From Siphonodentalium dalli (lineage: Eukaryota > Mollusca > Scaphopoda > Gadilida > Siphonodentaliidae), in NCBI GenBank assembly GCA_032622095.1, contig CP136061.1:8710447-8774446 (forward strand): 64,000 bases of DNA. The letters run 5' to 3'. The notes beneath the pieces were generated by a model that saw only the letters and a program-made list of their open reading frames with translations, had not been told where the DNA came from and searched no databases. Shown piece by piece: positions 10,892 to 21,477 of this stretch; position 1 is the first letter of the stretch, and the number at the start of each line of letters is the position of its first letter. The translations under genes were made by a program, and so were the position numbers.

Positions 10892-12172
10892 GGGATTGAC
10901 TGTTTCGAGTAACAGGAACGGAACGAGGAACAGGAACAACTTCCGAGTAACAGATTGACTATTTCGAGTAACAGGAACGAGGAACAGATATATAAGCTCA
11001 TATTTCTCTCGTTTTACACTACTTTTGATAATTATGCGTATAATTGGCCAGGAACGTCCAGCAGTGAATCGGAAATTAGCTAAAAACGAAAAACAAACGA
11101 GTATCGGGAATCAGGAACAGAGATATAAGCTCATATTTATCGCGTTTTACGCGATGTAACAATACATATTATACATCAGTCGCATCTCCCCTTCATTAAT
11201 ATTGCAACATTTAGGCATTACTTTTGTGAGCAAAGCGTATAATTGGCCAAGAACGGCGAGCGTTGATTCAGAAATTAGCTAAAAACGGAAAAAAATCCGA
11301 GTAACAGGAATCAGGAACAGAGATATAAGCTCATATTTATCGCGTTTTACGCGATGTAACAATACATATTATACATCAGTCGCATCTCCCCTTCATTAAT
11401 ATTGCAACATTTAGGCATTACTTTTGTGAGCAAAGCGTATAATTGGCCAAGAACGGCGAGCGTTGATTCAGAAATTAGCTAAAAACGGAAAAAAATCCGA
11501 GTAACAGGAATCAGGAACAGAGATATAAGCTCATATTTATCGCGTTTTACGCGATGTAACAATACATATTATACATCAGTCGCATCTCCCCTTCATTAAT
11601 ATTGCAACATTTAGGCATTACTTTTGTGAGCAAAGCGTATAATTGGCCAAGAACGGCGAGCGTTGATTCAGAAATTAGCTAAAAACGGAAAAAAATCCGA
11701 GTAACAGGAATCAGGAACAGAGATATAAGCTCATATTTATCGCGTTTTACGCGATGTAACAATACATATTATACATCAGTCGCATCTCCCCTTCATTAAT
11801 ATTGCAACATTTAGGCATTACTTTTGTGAGCAAAGCGTATAATTGGCCAAGAACGGCGAGCGTTGATTCAGAAATTAGCTAAAAACGGAAACAAATCCGA
11901 GTAACAGGAATCAGGAACAGAGATATAAGCTCATATTTCTCGCGTTTTACGCGATGTAACAATACATATTATACATCAGTCGCATCTCCCCTTCATTAAT
12001 ATTGCAACATTTAGGCACTACTTTTGTGAGCAAAGCGTATAATTGGCCAAGAACGGCGAGCGTTGATTCAGAAATTAGCTAAAAACAGAAACAAATCCGA
12101 GTAACAGGAATCAGGAACAGAGATATAAGCTCATATTGCTCGCGTTTTACGCGATGTAACAATACATATTAT
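10892..12172. repeat. 200-bp satellite array
   Basis: The marker AAATCCGAGTAACAGGAATC recurs at exactly 200-bp steps (about 11293, 11493, 11693, 11893, 12093), after less regular units from 10892. Each unit contains GATATAAGCTCATATTT, CGCGTTTTACGCGATGTAAC, TATTATACATCAGTCGC and AATTGGCCAAGAACGGCGAG. The middle units are nearly identical, so the array homogenised recently. Confidence 0.9.
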
Positions 12173-13290
12173 CACAGTGGATCAACGGACACGAACCAAA
12201 ACCGGAAGTCGTAGATTTCGAGGTGGAGAAATATCAGTTGACAAATATTTGTTGACATTTTTTGACGTTTTTTTGGGAAAATAAACGCTTGGATAGCATA
12301 TCTGACCAACTGAAGGTGAGTGAATATTTCTTCGCTAATGTTCGGACACCGACGATCAATTTAAGTCAGTTGTCATTGTTCGATCGCGGAAAAAATGTCA
12401 TTTAATCATCGCCGCGACTGGCCGCGAGACGATTTCTTCCCCAAAATATCCCAGAACATCATACTTTTCACATTCATCGCAGACAGCTGTCGCAACAACC
12501 AATATACCAATCGAAAGGCCTGTTTTTGTCCCCAGAAATGCAGATTTTTTGTATTTTCACGGACTGTCTCAAAATTCCAAATTTCATCTTTTGATGCAGG
12601 TACCCACCTCGAAAATACTGTCCGGTTAGTCCTGTACACCCCGGAATTTAGTTGCAATCCACCAGACCCGGCGGACAGTTTTTGTTGTTCAATCAAGAGT
12701 CGAAATGGATTAGTTGGTTGGCTGCCTTTCGTTAACAGTGGCACGTTTTTGGCCAACTGCTTTTCTGTTGCAACTATATTATACTGATCAAGTTTAGTTA
12801 CCGAGTACAGTTTGCAATTTGTTCTCATAACATTCGTTCAGATCGTGTAAGGTCATTAACCAAAGAATTATTTATGGAAATATTGTTAGAAAAGAATATT
12901 ACAATGCCCTACATGACCAAGGCCGTAGCAACAGGATTGTTTTGATGGTGGGAGGTGTAGATGTATTTTCCAATAGTTTGATATTTCAGCCAGTATATAG
13001 CGTGATATTTGATACTTAAAAAAAATATTTAAAATTCGATTAATTTCAGACAAAACAAATCGGGACCCATGGCTGTTCTTTTTCGGTATGGCCACTTTCG
13101 GGACCCACCACCCGAGTTTTGATTACGATTGTATAAAGTTTTCACTACATTTTTCGGGTATATATATATACACCCCTTTATTTTTATGTTTTAAACTACA
13201 GGCACCCACCCATATTTCGGAGAATTTTCGCTAATATTACATATTATAACATAGCCATCAAATATGCAGATGTTTATTTCCATTCTATGA

Positions 13291-13872
13291 GAGGCCAAAT
13301 TCACATTTCATAATTAATTGCAGTTAAGCAATAGAACTTAAGCATAATTATTTGCGATTAAGCGCAATTCATGGTTATATGTAACTATGTACCCTGGTGA
13401 ATAAATAGGTGTATCTATAACTAAACCTGAACTCATATTGACATATCACCTCCTTGTTTTCATTGCTTTGGATAGTTGGGATTGTGAACTAGCCTAAATT
13501 CTTTATCAAAATGGGTGACTCGCGACAGTATTATCTTCTGTTTTAGTCGAGTCGAGTCGAGTCGAGGAACCAACCCATCAAAGCTCAAGTGTGATCAGAT
13601 ATCGATTATTGAAATGTGTTATTTCAATTGATTGCTGCCCAGAAACACGCCGTCTGGTTTCGGTCAAAATTGCGGATGAAGATGGATAACTCTAAAACAA
13701 GTGGTAATACGGTAAAATTTCGTGATACTTTAGTAATTATACGGCCATATTTTGTTGAACAAAATGTTTATAAATCACACGTTTTGGGGGAATTTGATAC
13801 CATAGCTGACAGTGGTCAGCATTATTTTTTGCAGTTAATCGATTCTGATAACTAAAGCTTATTTGAAGAAAT

Positions 13873-13913
<41 letters not shown>

Positions 13914-14174
13914 ATCTTTATAATATGGGTCTTTCTGATCGGATTGAGGACCTTTAGTTTAAATTAGCCAAATGCAGATACACCCGGTCATGCTAATAGT
14001 TAGGTTATATGGATAATTACACTTGCTCTCAACCAACTCATAGCGCTTAATCGCAATTAATTGCACTTAAGCGCAATTCATTTCAATTATGCGCAAATTC
14101 CATATGTGTGCTTCAGCGCGATATGTGGTATTTGCGCTGAAGCGCAATTCATTATTAAATGTGAATTTGACCTC
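13291..14174. mobile_element. Nested inverted-repeat segment
   Basis: GAGGCCAAATTCACATTT at the left and AAATGTGAATTTGACCTC at the right form mirrored ends. They are followed inward by AATTAATTGCAGTTAAGC and GCTGAAGCGCAATTCATTA. AAGCGCAATT words cluster at both ends. It sits inside the CACAGTG-ended element and contains a TTG microsatellite. Confidence 0.5.
13873..13912. repeat. (TTG)n microsatellite
   Basis: About 13 consecutive TTG/TGT triplets. Confidence 0.95.
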
Positions 14175-15118
14175 CCATACAGTTAATGTTTTGTCTATAT
14201 ATATGGACGAGTAGGATATGCCTGCATGTCTTCTGTCCGTTTAAATTTGAATATATATACGCGACCAATTGCGTTAAAAACTTCCCAACCAAATTGTCCA
14301 GTGTGTGAATCAATGTGGAAACCATTAATTATGGCGCGATTTGAATAGAACAGGACAAAAATCACGTGCCTATATATTTACAAAAGTAACTTGCATCTGG
14401 TCCCACATTCAGTTGTACGCTATAGATTGGAATTTTACCCGATATATACATGTAGGAAACATAACAATTCTACATTAATGGACAGCCAAGGTGGGATTAA
14501 GAATACAACAACTCGAAAGAACACTAGTGTTTCCTGATGATGTTTCTATTCTCTATATCAACAGAGAGTACCAATAATCATCTGCGGCAAAATTGCTTTT
14601 TAGACCAGAAATTGAAGATGACTTCAGCAAAATCACGACTAAGCGGACAGATTTTTTACAACTAATGATTAATTTTTTCGGGACTAACCGGACAGTATTT
14701 TCGAGGTGGGTACCTGCATCAAAAGATGAAATTTGGAATTTTGAGACAGTCCGTGAAAATACTCAAAATATGCATTTGTGGGGGGAAAACAGGCATTTCG
14801 ATTGGTATATAGGTTGTTGCGACAGCTGTCTGCGATGAATGTGAAAAGTATGATTTTCTGGGATATTTTGGGGAAGAAATCGTCTCGCGGCGATGATTAA
14901 ATGACATTTTTTCCGCGATCGAACAATGACAACTGACTTAAATTGATCGTCGGTGTCCGAACATTAGCGAAGAAATATTCACTCACCTTCAGTTGGTCAG
15001 ATATGCTATCCAAGCGTTTATTTTCCCAAAAAATGTCAATAAATATTTGTCGACTGATATTTCTCCACCTCGAAATCTACGACTTCCGGTTTTGGTTCGT
15101 GTCCGTTGATCCACTGTG

Positions 15119-15365
15119 ATTATACATCATTCGAACGGTTAGCATCTCCCCTTCGTTAATATTGCAACATTTAGACACTACTGTTTCGAGCAAAGCGTAT
15201 AATTGGCCAGGAACGGCGGCGTTGAATCAGAAATTAGATAAAAACTAAAAAGATCCGAGTACCGGGAATGAGGAACAGAGATAAAAATGGAAAAACATCC
15301 GAGTAACAGGAATCAGGAACAGAGATGATATAAGCTCATATTTCTCGCGTTTTACGTTATGTAAC
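15119..15365. repeat. Diverged satellite unit, 5-prime of Gypsy
   Basis: Continues the 200-bp satellite family (ATTATACATCATTCGAACGG, TCTCCCCTTCGTTAATATTG, GGCCAGGAACGGCG) up to ACGTTATGTAAC, where the Gypsy LTR begins. The stretch 14963-15365 is repeated at 24998-25400. Confidence 0.85.
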
Positions 15366-16160
15366 TGTGACCGTGCTATTTTATATACCAAATCAGTATA
15401 TGCCTTTATTACATGCTACACATGTATACTAACTAAGTTATTAAACCTAACTCACTAATATACATTTTATAGCCGCATTGTAATCATTTCATTCCGCGTA
15501 CTTGGTTCATTCCATGTCGCGCTATTCCGTTCTGCACATTCCCCGTTTTCTAGTCTTATCGCTGATCTGTATTTTGCTATTTCCTATTTCTACTTTCGCC
15601 CAATATCTCATCCACTCTATTCTCTACCTTTTATTTACCGCCCAATCTGAGATCTAACTATCGGACACTGAGGTGTTTTAGCCAATTACAGGTAGGCTTA
15701 TTTACCGCGCTTTCTCAGTCCGTATTTCGTCACCAAGGTGTAAACATCGCTACATCGTATAACACTCTCAGTGTTATCCTAATTTCTTCATGCTCGAAGA
15801 ATGTTTAATAAGTTTAAGAAGTAATACTATGTTATGACATCTGACCTATGCTTTCCAAAGGATGGGTCCTTTATTTCGTTGGATCTCTGGATTGATGTCT
15901 GATGTTTGATGTTGTTGGAACTTGGAAGTCAAGCTGTATGTGTAGATGTTATGTGATGTCATCCATATGTGTCTTGTGATGTTGGATTGTGTTCCGTTTG
16001 GTATTGCATGACGATGAGTATAGAATAAATATATGATGAAGACTTTTAAAGGTAGGCTCAGTTTACTATAGACCCTGCCAGATGATCAAGACTCAGAGCC
16101 CCATAAATGTTTGTGATATAGCGACATGGTTCACTAAAGACCCACCCCTGTGCACTACCA
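15366..16160 (+). repeat. 5-prime LTR, 795 bp
   Basis: Starts TGTGACCGTG and ends TGCACTACCA, giving TG...CA termini. TTTTATATACCA near the start could serve as a TATA element. AATAAA at 16024-16029 is a candidate polyadenylation signal. It matches the copy at 24194-24988 base for base wherever compared. Confidence 0.95.
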
Positions 16161-16163
16161 CAA

Positions 16164-16176
16164 TGGCGCCCACGTG
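16164..16176 (+). promoter_or_regulatory. Primer-binding site
   Basis: TGGCGCCCACGTG begins three bases after the LTR. TGG complements the CCA tail of a tRNA, and TGGCGCCC resembles sites used by lysine-type tRNAs. The tRNA identity is an inference. Confidence 0.75.
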
Positions 16177-18432
16177 TATAGCTTTAATCTCTGAGTATAG
16201 TGTGGAACTTTGAAATTGGCGTGAAAATTGGAACTTGGTGAAATTTCGTGTTTTCGGTCTAAAAAAAAATGACAATCAGGATTTCTGGAGATATTCAGCG
16301 TTGGAGTGGAAGAGACAATCAGATTTGAACAGTTTTATGCTAAAAAATGCATAAAAAACATAAATTCTGTTGAAAATTGATGAATTTTGTTGAAAATTTA
16401 AAATTTTCATGTTATTCAGTGAAATTTGTAAACACATTGTTTTGGTGTGGCTGTATTCCTTTAATATCATAATTATGTCTAAATTTTTGTATTGTCAGCT
16501 CTATTTAGTCGTTTTTAGCGTTTGGGCAACGTCCAGGCATTAAATTCGATTTGTTACTCTGCCAATATATCGTGGTCCGGATTTTGGTAAATTGAAACCC
16601 GGTAAAGTTGTGTTTTCCGGAATTTGGTAGTCCGTGGTTTCGTTTTCGTTTCGTCACCGGATTACACTTTCTATTGGTCAGAACAGAAAGTAAACAAATA
16701 AGCACATGGCCGTTTGTTGTTGTATAGTCTGACCAACTTTAGTAGCCTTTAAAGCTAATTATTAGCTTTTGTTTAGGTGTAGTTAGGTATATAATATATC
16801 CGTCCAGCCACACATTATGTATTGTATGCTGTCAAAGTTTTTCTTTGACTAAAATATTGTCAAAAAAGTGACATTTGTTGTATTAAATGGCTCAGTACTG
16901 AATGCATAGGCCAAATGTCAGCTTGTGAATTGCAAGGTGTGATTTTCATTGCATATTACCGGAGAATTTCTGAAACCGAAGTGGGTCGAGAATTTTTCTA
17001 AATTTCTTGACATTCGGTCATCACTTTTTAGTGACGGTGTGATAAATACCTTTGGTCTCCAACATTATGCAATGCAATTCTGACTTTGCATTAATAAGTT
17101 AGTAGTTTTCAGACCCGTTGTTGGACAAATTGTCCCAACTAGTTCTGGTATTACAAGCAGGTGTTGTCATCTTGGTTTGTTGATAGTCGTGACATGGTAA
17201 GTTGGTGTCGGAGTCTGCAGTTGTCGGAGTCTCAGGTTAACGGTGAGTCAACCCTGACCCCTCCCATGCCACACCCTCTTTCCCACTGAATTTTTTTTTT
17301 TGTGAGCCGAGTACGCATCGCGCTTGCTTTCATCTCATTTCATCAGATAGGTGCATGAATTAAATTCTTCGCGACACTAATTAGGTGGAAGTTAACTTAA
17401 CCAAACTAATTAGTAGCAGTTGTCGGCAAGAAAACTTATATATTTTCAGCCAGTCCACACTTAGCATGCAAGCGGAAGTGAAATTTGTATTCAAATTTTC
17501 AGACGACGGTGAATTTATAGTGCGACAATAGGTGATTGTAAAAATCTTTATTGATTTTCAGTGACGGTGAATTGTGAGAATTTTGTATTTGACGGTGGAG
17601 TATATAGCTCGAAAATAGGTGATTTTTCAGAGCAAGTTCGGAAAATAATTTTTCGAATCAACTTTCAGTTGACGGTGAACTTTAACGTTCATATGTGTTG
17701 TTGCGTCAACACGTGAATGATTATATTTCAGGTTTGTCGCCGGACGGCACAATTAACTTGAAATTAGGTGATTATTGGTGACGTCGTGGAAAATTAATTT
17801 ATTTTTCCATTGTTGAGTTTGTAGTGTGTGATTGATCAGGTTAGATCTGACTTTGAAATTTTTTCAGTTGACGTCAGATAGCGAGCGGAAATAGGTGACT
17901 TGAATATTTAATCGCAGATTAATTTTGAATTTTGATGCGATTTGTAGGTATTCGCTTGGTAGTTAAATGTAGGTGACTTACAGTGTTCTGATTTACAGCA
18001 AACTTGAGAAATTTTTATTTTTCAGAAATTTTCTTACGTAGTTGGACTTTTTCTTGAATTAAATTTTTCCGCAGAATTGTTTTTTTCCGCAGGTTTAATT
18101 ACAAAATGAATTTTGTTTTTCAGTGATTTCTGAGTTGGTAGGCAGAAAATACTTTTTCTGTATAAATTTCAGCGCGTCGGTTTTTCAGATATTGAGCTTA
18201 GTCTATTTTCACTTGACGTTTTCAGCGTTCAGCAAGGTTATTACTTTGACCTTTACACTTAGTGATTTTTTTCCCCGAATTCTCTTGTAGGTTTCGACTC
18301 GAATTATTTTTTATTCCAGTTAGTTAAAGTGACATTTTTTTTTTTTTTTCAGAGATATTTCTTAGAATTTGTAGGTCGATCGTGGTTGAAATACTTTCAA
18401 ATTTTTCCTAACTATTTGCGAGTTAGTGAAAG
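16177..18432 (+). other. Long untranslated leader with repeated splice-like motifs
   Basis: There is no gag-sized ORF in this 2.26-kb stretch. From about 17210 to 18370 it repeats a loose pattern: TTTTCAG, then GACGGTGA, then AATAGGTGA. That pairs acceptor-like and donor-like motifs every 60-100 bp. The end is T-rich, with a 15-base T run at 18336-18350. Confidence 0.7.
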
Positions 18433-21400
18433 ATGGCGTCACAGATTTCAGAGGAAGTTATGTTGAAGATACAGGCTGAGATATTGGAATTGACAGTTCG
18501 GATAGAGGAGTTGAAGAGAAATAGTGAAAATAGTTATGATAATAATTACAGCAATGATGATTATTACAGAAATAATAATTATAACAGTGGTTATAACTCT
18601 TACTCCAGACGGCGTGCACAGAGATATGGGAATAGGAATCACAGAAGGCAGTATACGGAGAGAAGCGATAATGTTCATTATTTTCAGAAGGAGGCAAATA
18701 ATGTTTCAGATGTGAGAAATGATTATAGTAATCACACAAATGATAGATTACAAGGAGAGTATGTATCTGGTAGATACACCGGATGTTGGAAATGTGGTGA
18801 TTTGACGCATAAAGCGTTTGGTTGTAGGAAAGGTGGATACTATCGCTACTATGATAGAGATAAATTTTTTCGTCCACAGGATAGATCCCGGAGATTTATT
18901 AACAAATCTCAATTTGTTAATGATTCCAGTAAGGAACATTGTATAAATGGAAATGCTACAGAGTCAGATATTACTGTTTCAGGTTACAATACTAAGGCTC
19001 TTGTTGATACAGGTTCGACTTGCTCCACAATTTGCGAGCAATTTTACAGCACTTTCTTGAAACATATTCCATTGCAGCCCTTGTCTGTTATACTTAATAT
19101 AGAGTGTGCTGATGGCAAGAAACTTCCTTACCTTGGATACATTCAGTGTCCTGTTACAGTTCCTTCATTGGGACAAGATTCCGGCAAAGAGTTCATTTTT
19201 CTTGTAGTGCCAAACAGTTCTTATAACATGTCAGTACCAGTTTTGCTAGGAACTAATATTCTTTCAGAACTCATGCAGTTGTGCAAAGATGCACATGGTA
19301 ACAGGTTTTTACAGAATGCAAACTTGTCATCATCTTGGTTTATGGCATTCAGATGCATGATTTCTAGGGAGAAAGAACTTGCTAAACACAACTTTGTTCT
19401 AGGTCATGTAAAGTCTGCTGAGAATACTCATGTTATTCTCCATCCTAATACTAAGAAAGTTGTTACTGGTTTTATTGATCATAAGATTCCTTACCAACCC
19501 ACATGTGCTATTTTGCAGCCTCTTCCAGATGATGAACGGTTCAAATTTTTAGAGATAGGTCCATATATTGTGAAATATGATTTCAAGAGCACTGATACTG
19601 TTGATGTTCACTTGTCAAATATTTCTTCTAGGACTATTAGTATAGCACCTAACTCTGTTATTTGTCAGGTACAGCCAGTCTCTGTTGAGCAAGATATTGA
19701 AACCTCCCCAGGTTCAGAGACTACCTCTTCATTTCTTGATAAAATTACTATTGATGTTTCTTCTCTTGATGATGTAAAGGATATATCTGTTGCATTGAAT
19801 CTTATTAAAGAATTTTCAGATGTTTTTTCACAGCATGATCTTGACTTAGGTTTTTACAGTGCAGTTAAGCATAGGATCGACATGTATGATTCTACGCCTT
19901 TCAAGGATCGTCCGAGACGTTCACCTCCAAGCATGATTGATGAAGTGAGAAATCATCTTCACCATTTGTTAGCTGCCGGCATTATACGCCGATCTCACAG
20001 TCCATATTCTTCTAATGTTGTTTTAGTTAGGAAGAAGGGTTCAAATGACCTTCGTATGTGTACAGATTTTAGAATTTTAAATAAACGCACTATTCCAGAT
20101 AATTATGCACTCCCTAGGCCTGAAGACCTTTTTGATTACTTAGCAGGTGCCAAGTACTACTCAGTTCTCGATCTCAAATCTGGTTTTCATCAATTGGAAA
20201 TTGCAGAGGAGCACAAAGAGAGAACAGCTTTTACTGTTGGAGGTCTAGGTTTCTATGAATATAATAGACTTGCATTTGGTTTGAACAATAGTCCTTCTAG
20301 CTTTCAGAGAATGATGGAAGACTGCCTCGATGGTCTTAACAGGAAAATATGTAATATTTATGTTGATGACGTCATTGTATGGTCAAAATCTGTTCCAGAG
20401 ATGTTGGAGCGACTTAGACTTGTTTTTGACAGGCTCAGAGAATGTGGTTTGAAACTGGCTCCAGCAAAGTGTAAATTTTTCATGCGCCGTGTCTCATATG
20501 TAGGCCATGTAGTTTCAGAGAAAGGTATCGAGACAGATCCTGCGAAAGTTGACAAAATTGTCAACTGGCCAGTTCCCAAGAACTCTGATCAATTGCGATC
20601 ATTTCTTGGCTTTGCAGGATACTACAGAAAATATTGTCCTAATTTTTCCAGGATTGCTAAGCCCTTGACAGATTTACTTCCCCCTACAAATACAAAGAAG
20701 CCAAAGAACAAGGTTAAATCCTTTTTTACAGGGAAATGGAAATGGGAGCATGAGCAGCAGTCTGCTTTTGATATTTTGAAAGATCGTCTTTCTAATCCCC
20801 CCATTTTAGGTTACCCCGATTACAGCAGGCCCTTTGAAGTCCATACTGATGCGTCTCTTCATGGTTTAGGTTGTGTCCTTTACCAAGAGATCGAGGGCGT
20901 GAAGAGAGTTATTGCGTATGGCAGCCGAGGAACCACAGCAGCAGAAAAGAATTACCCGGCTCATAAGTTAGAATTTTTAGCTTTAAAGTGGGCAGTTACA
21001 GAAAAGTTTTATGACTATTTATATGGTAATTATTTTGTAGTGTATACTGATAACAATCCCTTAACTTATGTTTTAACTTCAGCCAAATTAGATGCCACTG
21101 GACAGAGATGGTTATCAGCCTTAGGTTCTTTTAAATTTGATATTGTTTACAGACCCGGTAAATTTAATACCGATGCAGATGCCTTATCCAGGTTGGATAC
21201 ACCTCCTCCAGATATTATTACAAATGATTCAGTACAAGTTATTTGTAATTCATTACAGGTTCAGCAACCTTTTGTTGAAAGTTTATGTTGCAGCACTGAT
21301 GTTTTAAATTCTATTCAAGATGATGTAGGCCATGATCTTGATGAAATGAATTATAGGGATTGGAGAAGATTGCAGGAAAGAGATGATGTATTGTCCGTAT

Positions 21401-21477
21401 GGTTATCAGCCGTGAGAAGAAATAGTTGCCCAAAGAGAAAGTCCCTTCCCCTTCTAAGCTTCATTCAGCATTTTTAA
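18433..21477 (+). CDS. Gypsy ORF1: zinc knuckle, protease, RT, RNase H
   Basis: 1,014 residues in Gag-Pol-like order. Residues 1-35 are helix- or coiled-coil-like, and 35-115 are low-complexity Asn/Tyr/Arg-rich, probably RNA-binding. The CCHC knuckle spans C118-C131 (CX2CX4HX4C). The aspartic protease motif DTGS is at 192-195. The RT catalytic motif YVDD is at 643-646, followed by FLGFAGYYRKY. RNase H acidic residues are at D806 (HTDAS), E847 (KLEFLALKWAV) and D873 (YTDNNP). The ATG at 18433 has a good context (AAGATGG). No typical capsid domain is visible, so the Gag part is unusually short. The frame stops at 21477, before integrase, which lies in the -1 frame with a 52-base overlap. Confidence 0.93.
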   Translation: MASQISEEVMLKIQAEILELTVRIEELKRNSENSYDNNYSNDDYYRNNNYNSGYNSYSRRRAQRYGNRNHRRQYTERSDNVHYFQKEANNVSDVRNDYSNHTNDRLQGEYVSGRYTGCWKCGDLTHKAFGCRKGGYYRYYDRDKFFRPQDRSRRFINKSQFVNDSSKEHCINGNATESDITVSGYNTKALVDTGSTCSTICEQFYSTFLKHIPLQPLSVILNIECADGKKLPYLGYIQCPVTVPSLGQDSGKEFIFLVVPNSSYNMSVPVLLGTNILSELMQLCKDAHGNRFLQNANLSSSWFMAFRCMISREKELAKHNFVLGHVKSAENTHVILHPNTKKVVTGFIDHKIPYQPTCAILQPLPDDERFKFLEIGPYIVKYDFKSTDTVDVHLSNISSRTISIAPNSVICQVQPVSVEQDIETSPGSETTSSFLDKITIDVSSLDDVKDISVALNLIKEFSDVFSQHDLDLGFYSAVKHRIDMYDSTPFKDRPRRSPPSMIDEVRNHLHHLLAAGIIRRSHSPYSSNVVLVRKKGSNDLRMCTDFRILNKRTIPDNYALPRPEDLFDYLAGAKYYSVLDLKSGFHQLEIAEEHKERTAFTVGGLGFYEYNRLAFGLNNSPSSFQRMMEDCLDGLNRKICNIYVDDVIVWSKSVPEMLERLRLVFDRLRECGLKLAPAKCKFFMRRVSYVGHVVSEKGIETDPAKVDKIVNWPVPKNSDQLRSFLGFAGYYRKYCPNFSRIAKPLTDLLPPTNTKKPKNKVKSFFTGKWKWEHEQQSAFDILKDRLSNPPILGYPDYSRPFEVHTDASLHGLGCVLYQEIEGVKRVIAYGSRGTTAAEKNYPAHKLEFLALKWAVTEKFYDYLYGNYFVVYTDNNPLTYVLTSAKLDATGQRWLSALGSFKFDIVYRPGKFNTDADALSRLDTPPPDIITNDSVQVICNSLQVQQPFVESLCCSTDVLNSIQDDVGHDLDEMNYRDWRRLQERDDVLSVWLSAVRRNSCPKRKSLPLLSFIQHF

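Larger units (their letters stand above)
12173..15118. mobile_element. Non-autonomous element with RSS-like CACAGTG ends
   Basis: Inverted arms (12173-12632 and 14681-15118, about 440-460 bp, highly similar) end exactly in CACAGTGGATCAACGG and its complement. ATTAT flanks both sides; uninterrupted satellite units in this window read CATATTATACATC, so the empty site supports a 5-bp target duplication. The heptamer CACAGTG equals the V(D)J recombination-signal heptamer, and ACCAAAACC, one base off the nonamer consensus, follows after 15 bp. Transib and RAG-like transposons have CAC-ends and 5-bp duplications. No transposase ORF is seen, so it is probably mobilised in trans. CACTA-type ends are an alternative, but they would need a 2-3-bp duplication. 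Confidence 0.65.

Noticed and set aside
12395-12828. Open frames on both strands of the CACAGTG-ended element as transposase
   Set aside because: They lie in the inverted arm and mirror 14593-14907; no catalytic motif.
18448-18939. Antisense and alternative-frame ORFs across Gypsy ORF1
   Set aside because: Shadows of the Asn/Tyr-rich coding sequence.
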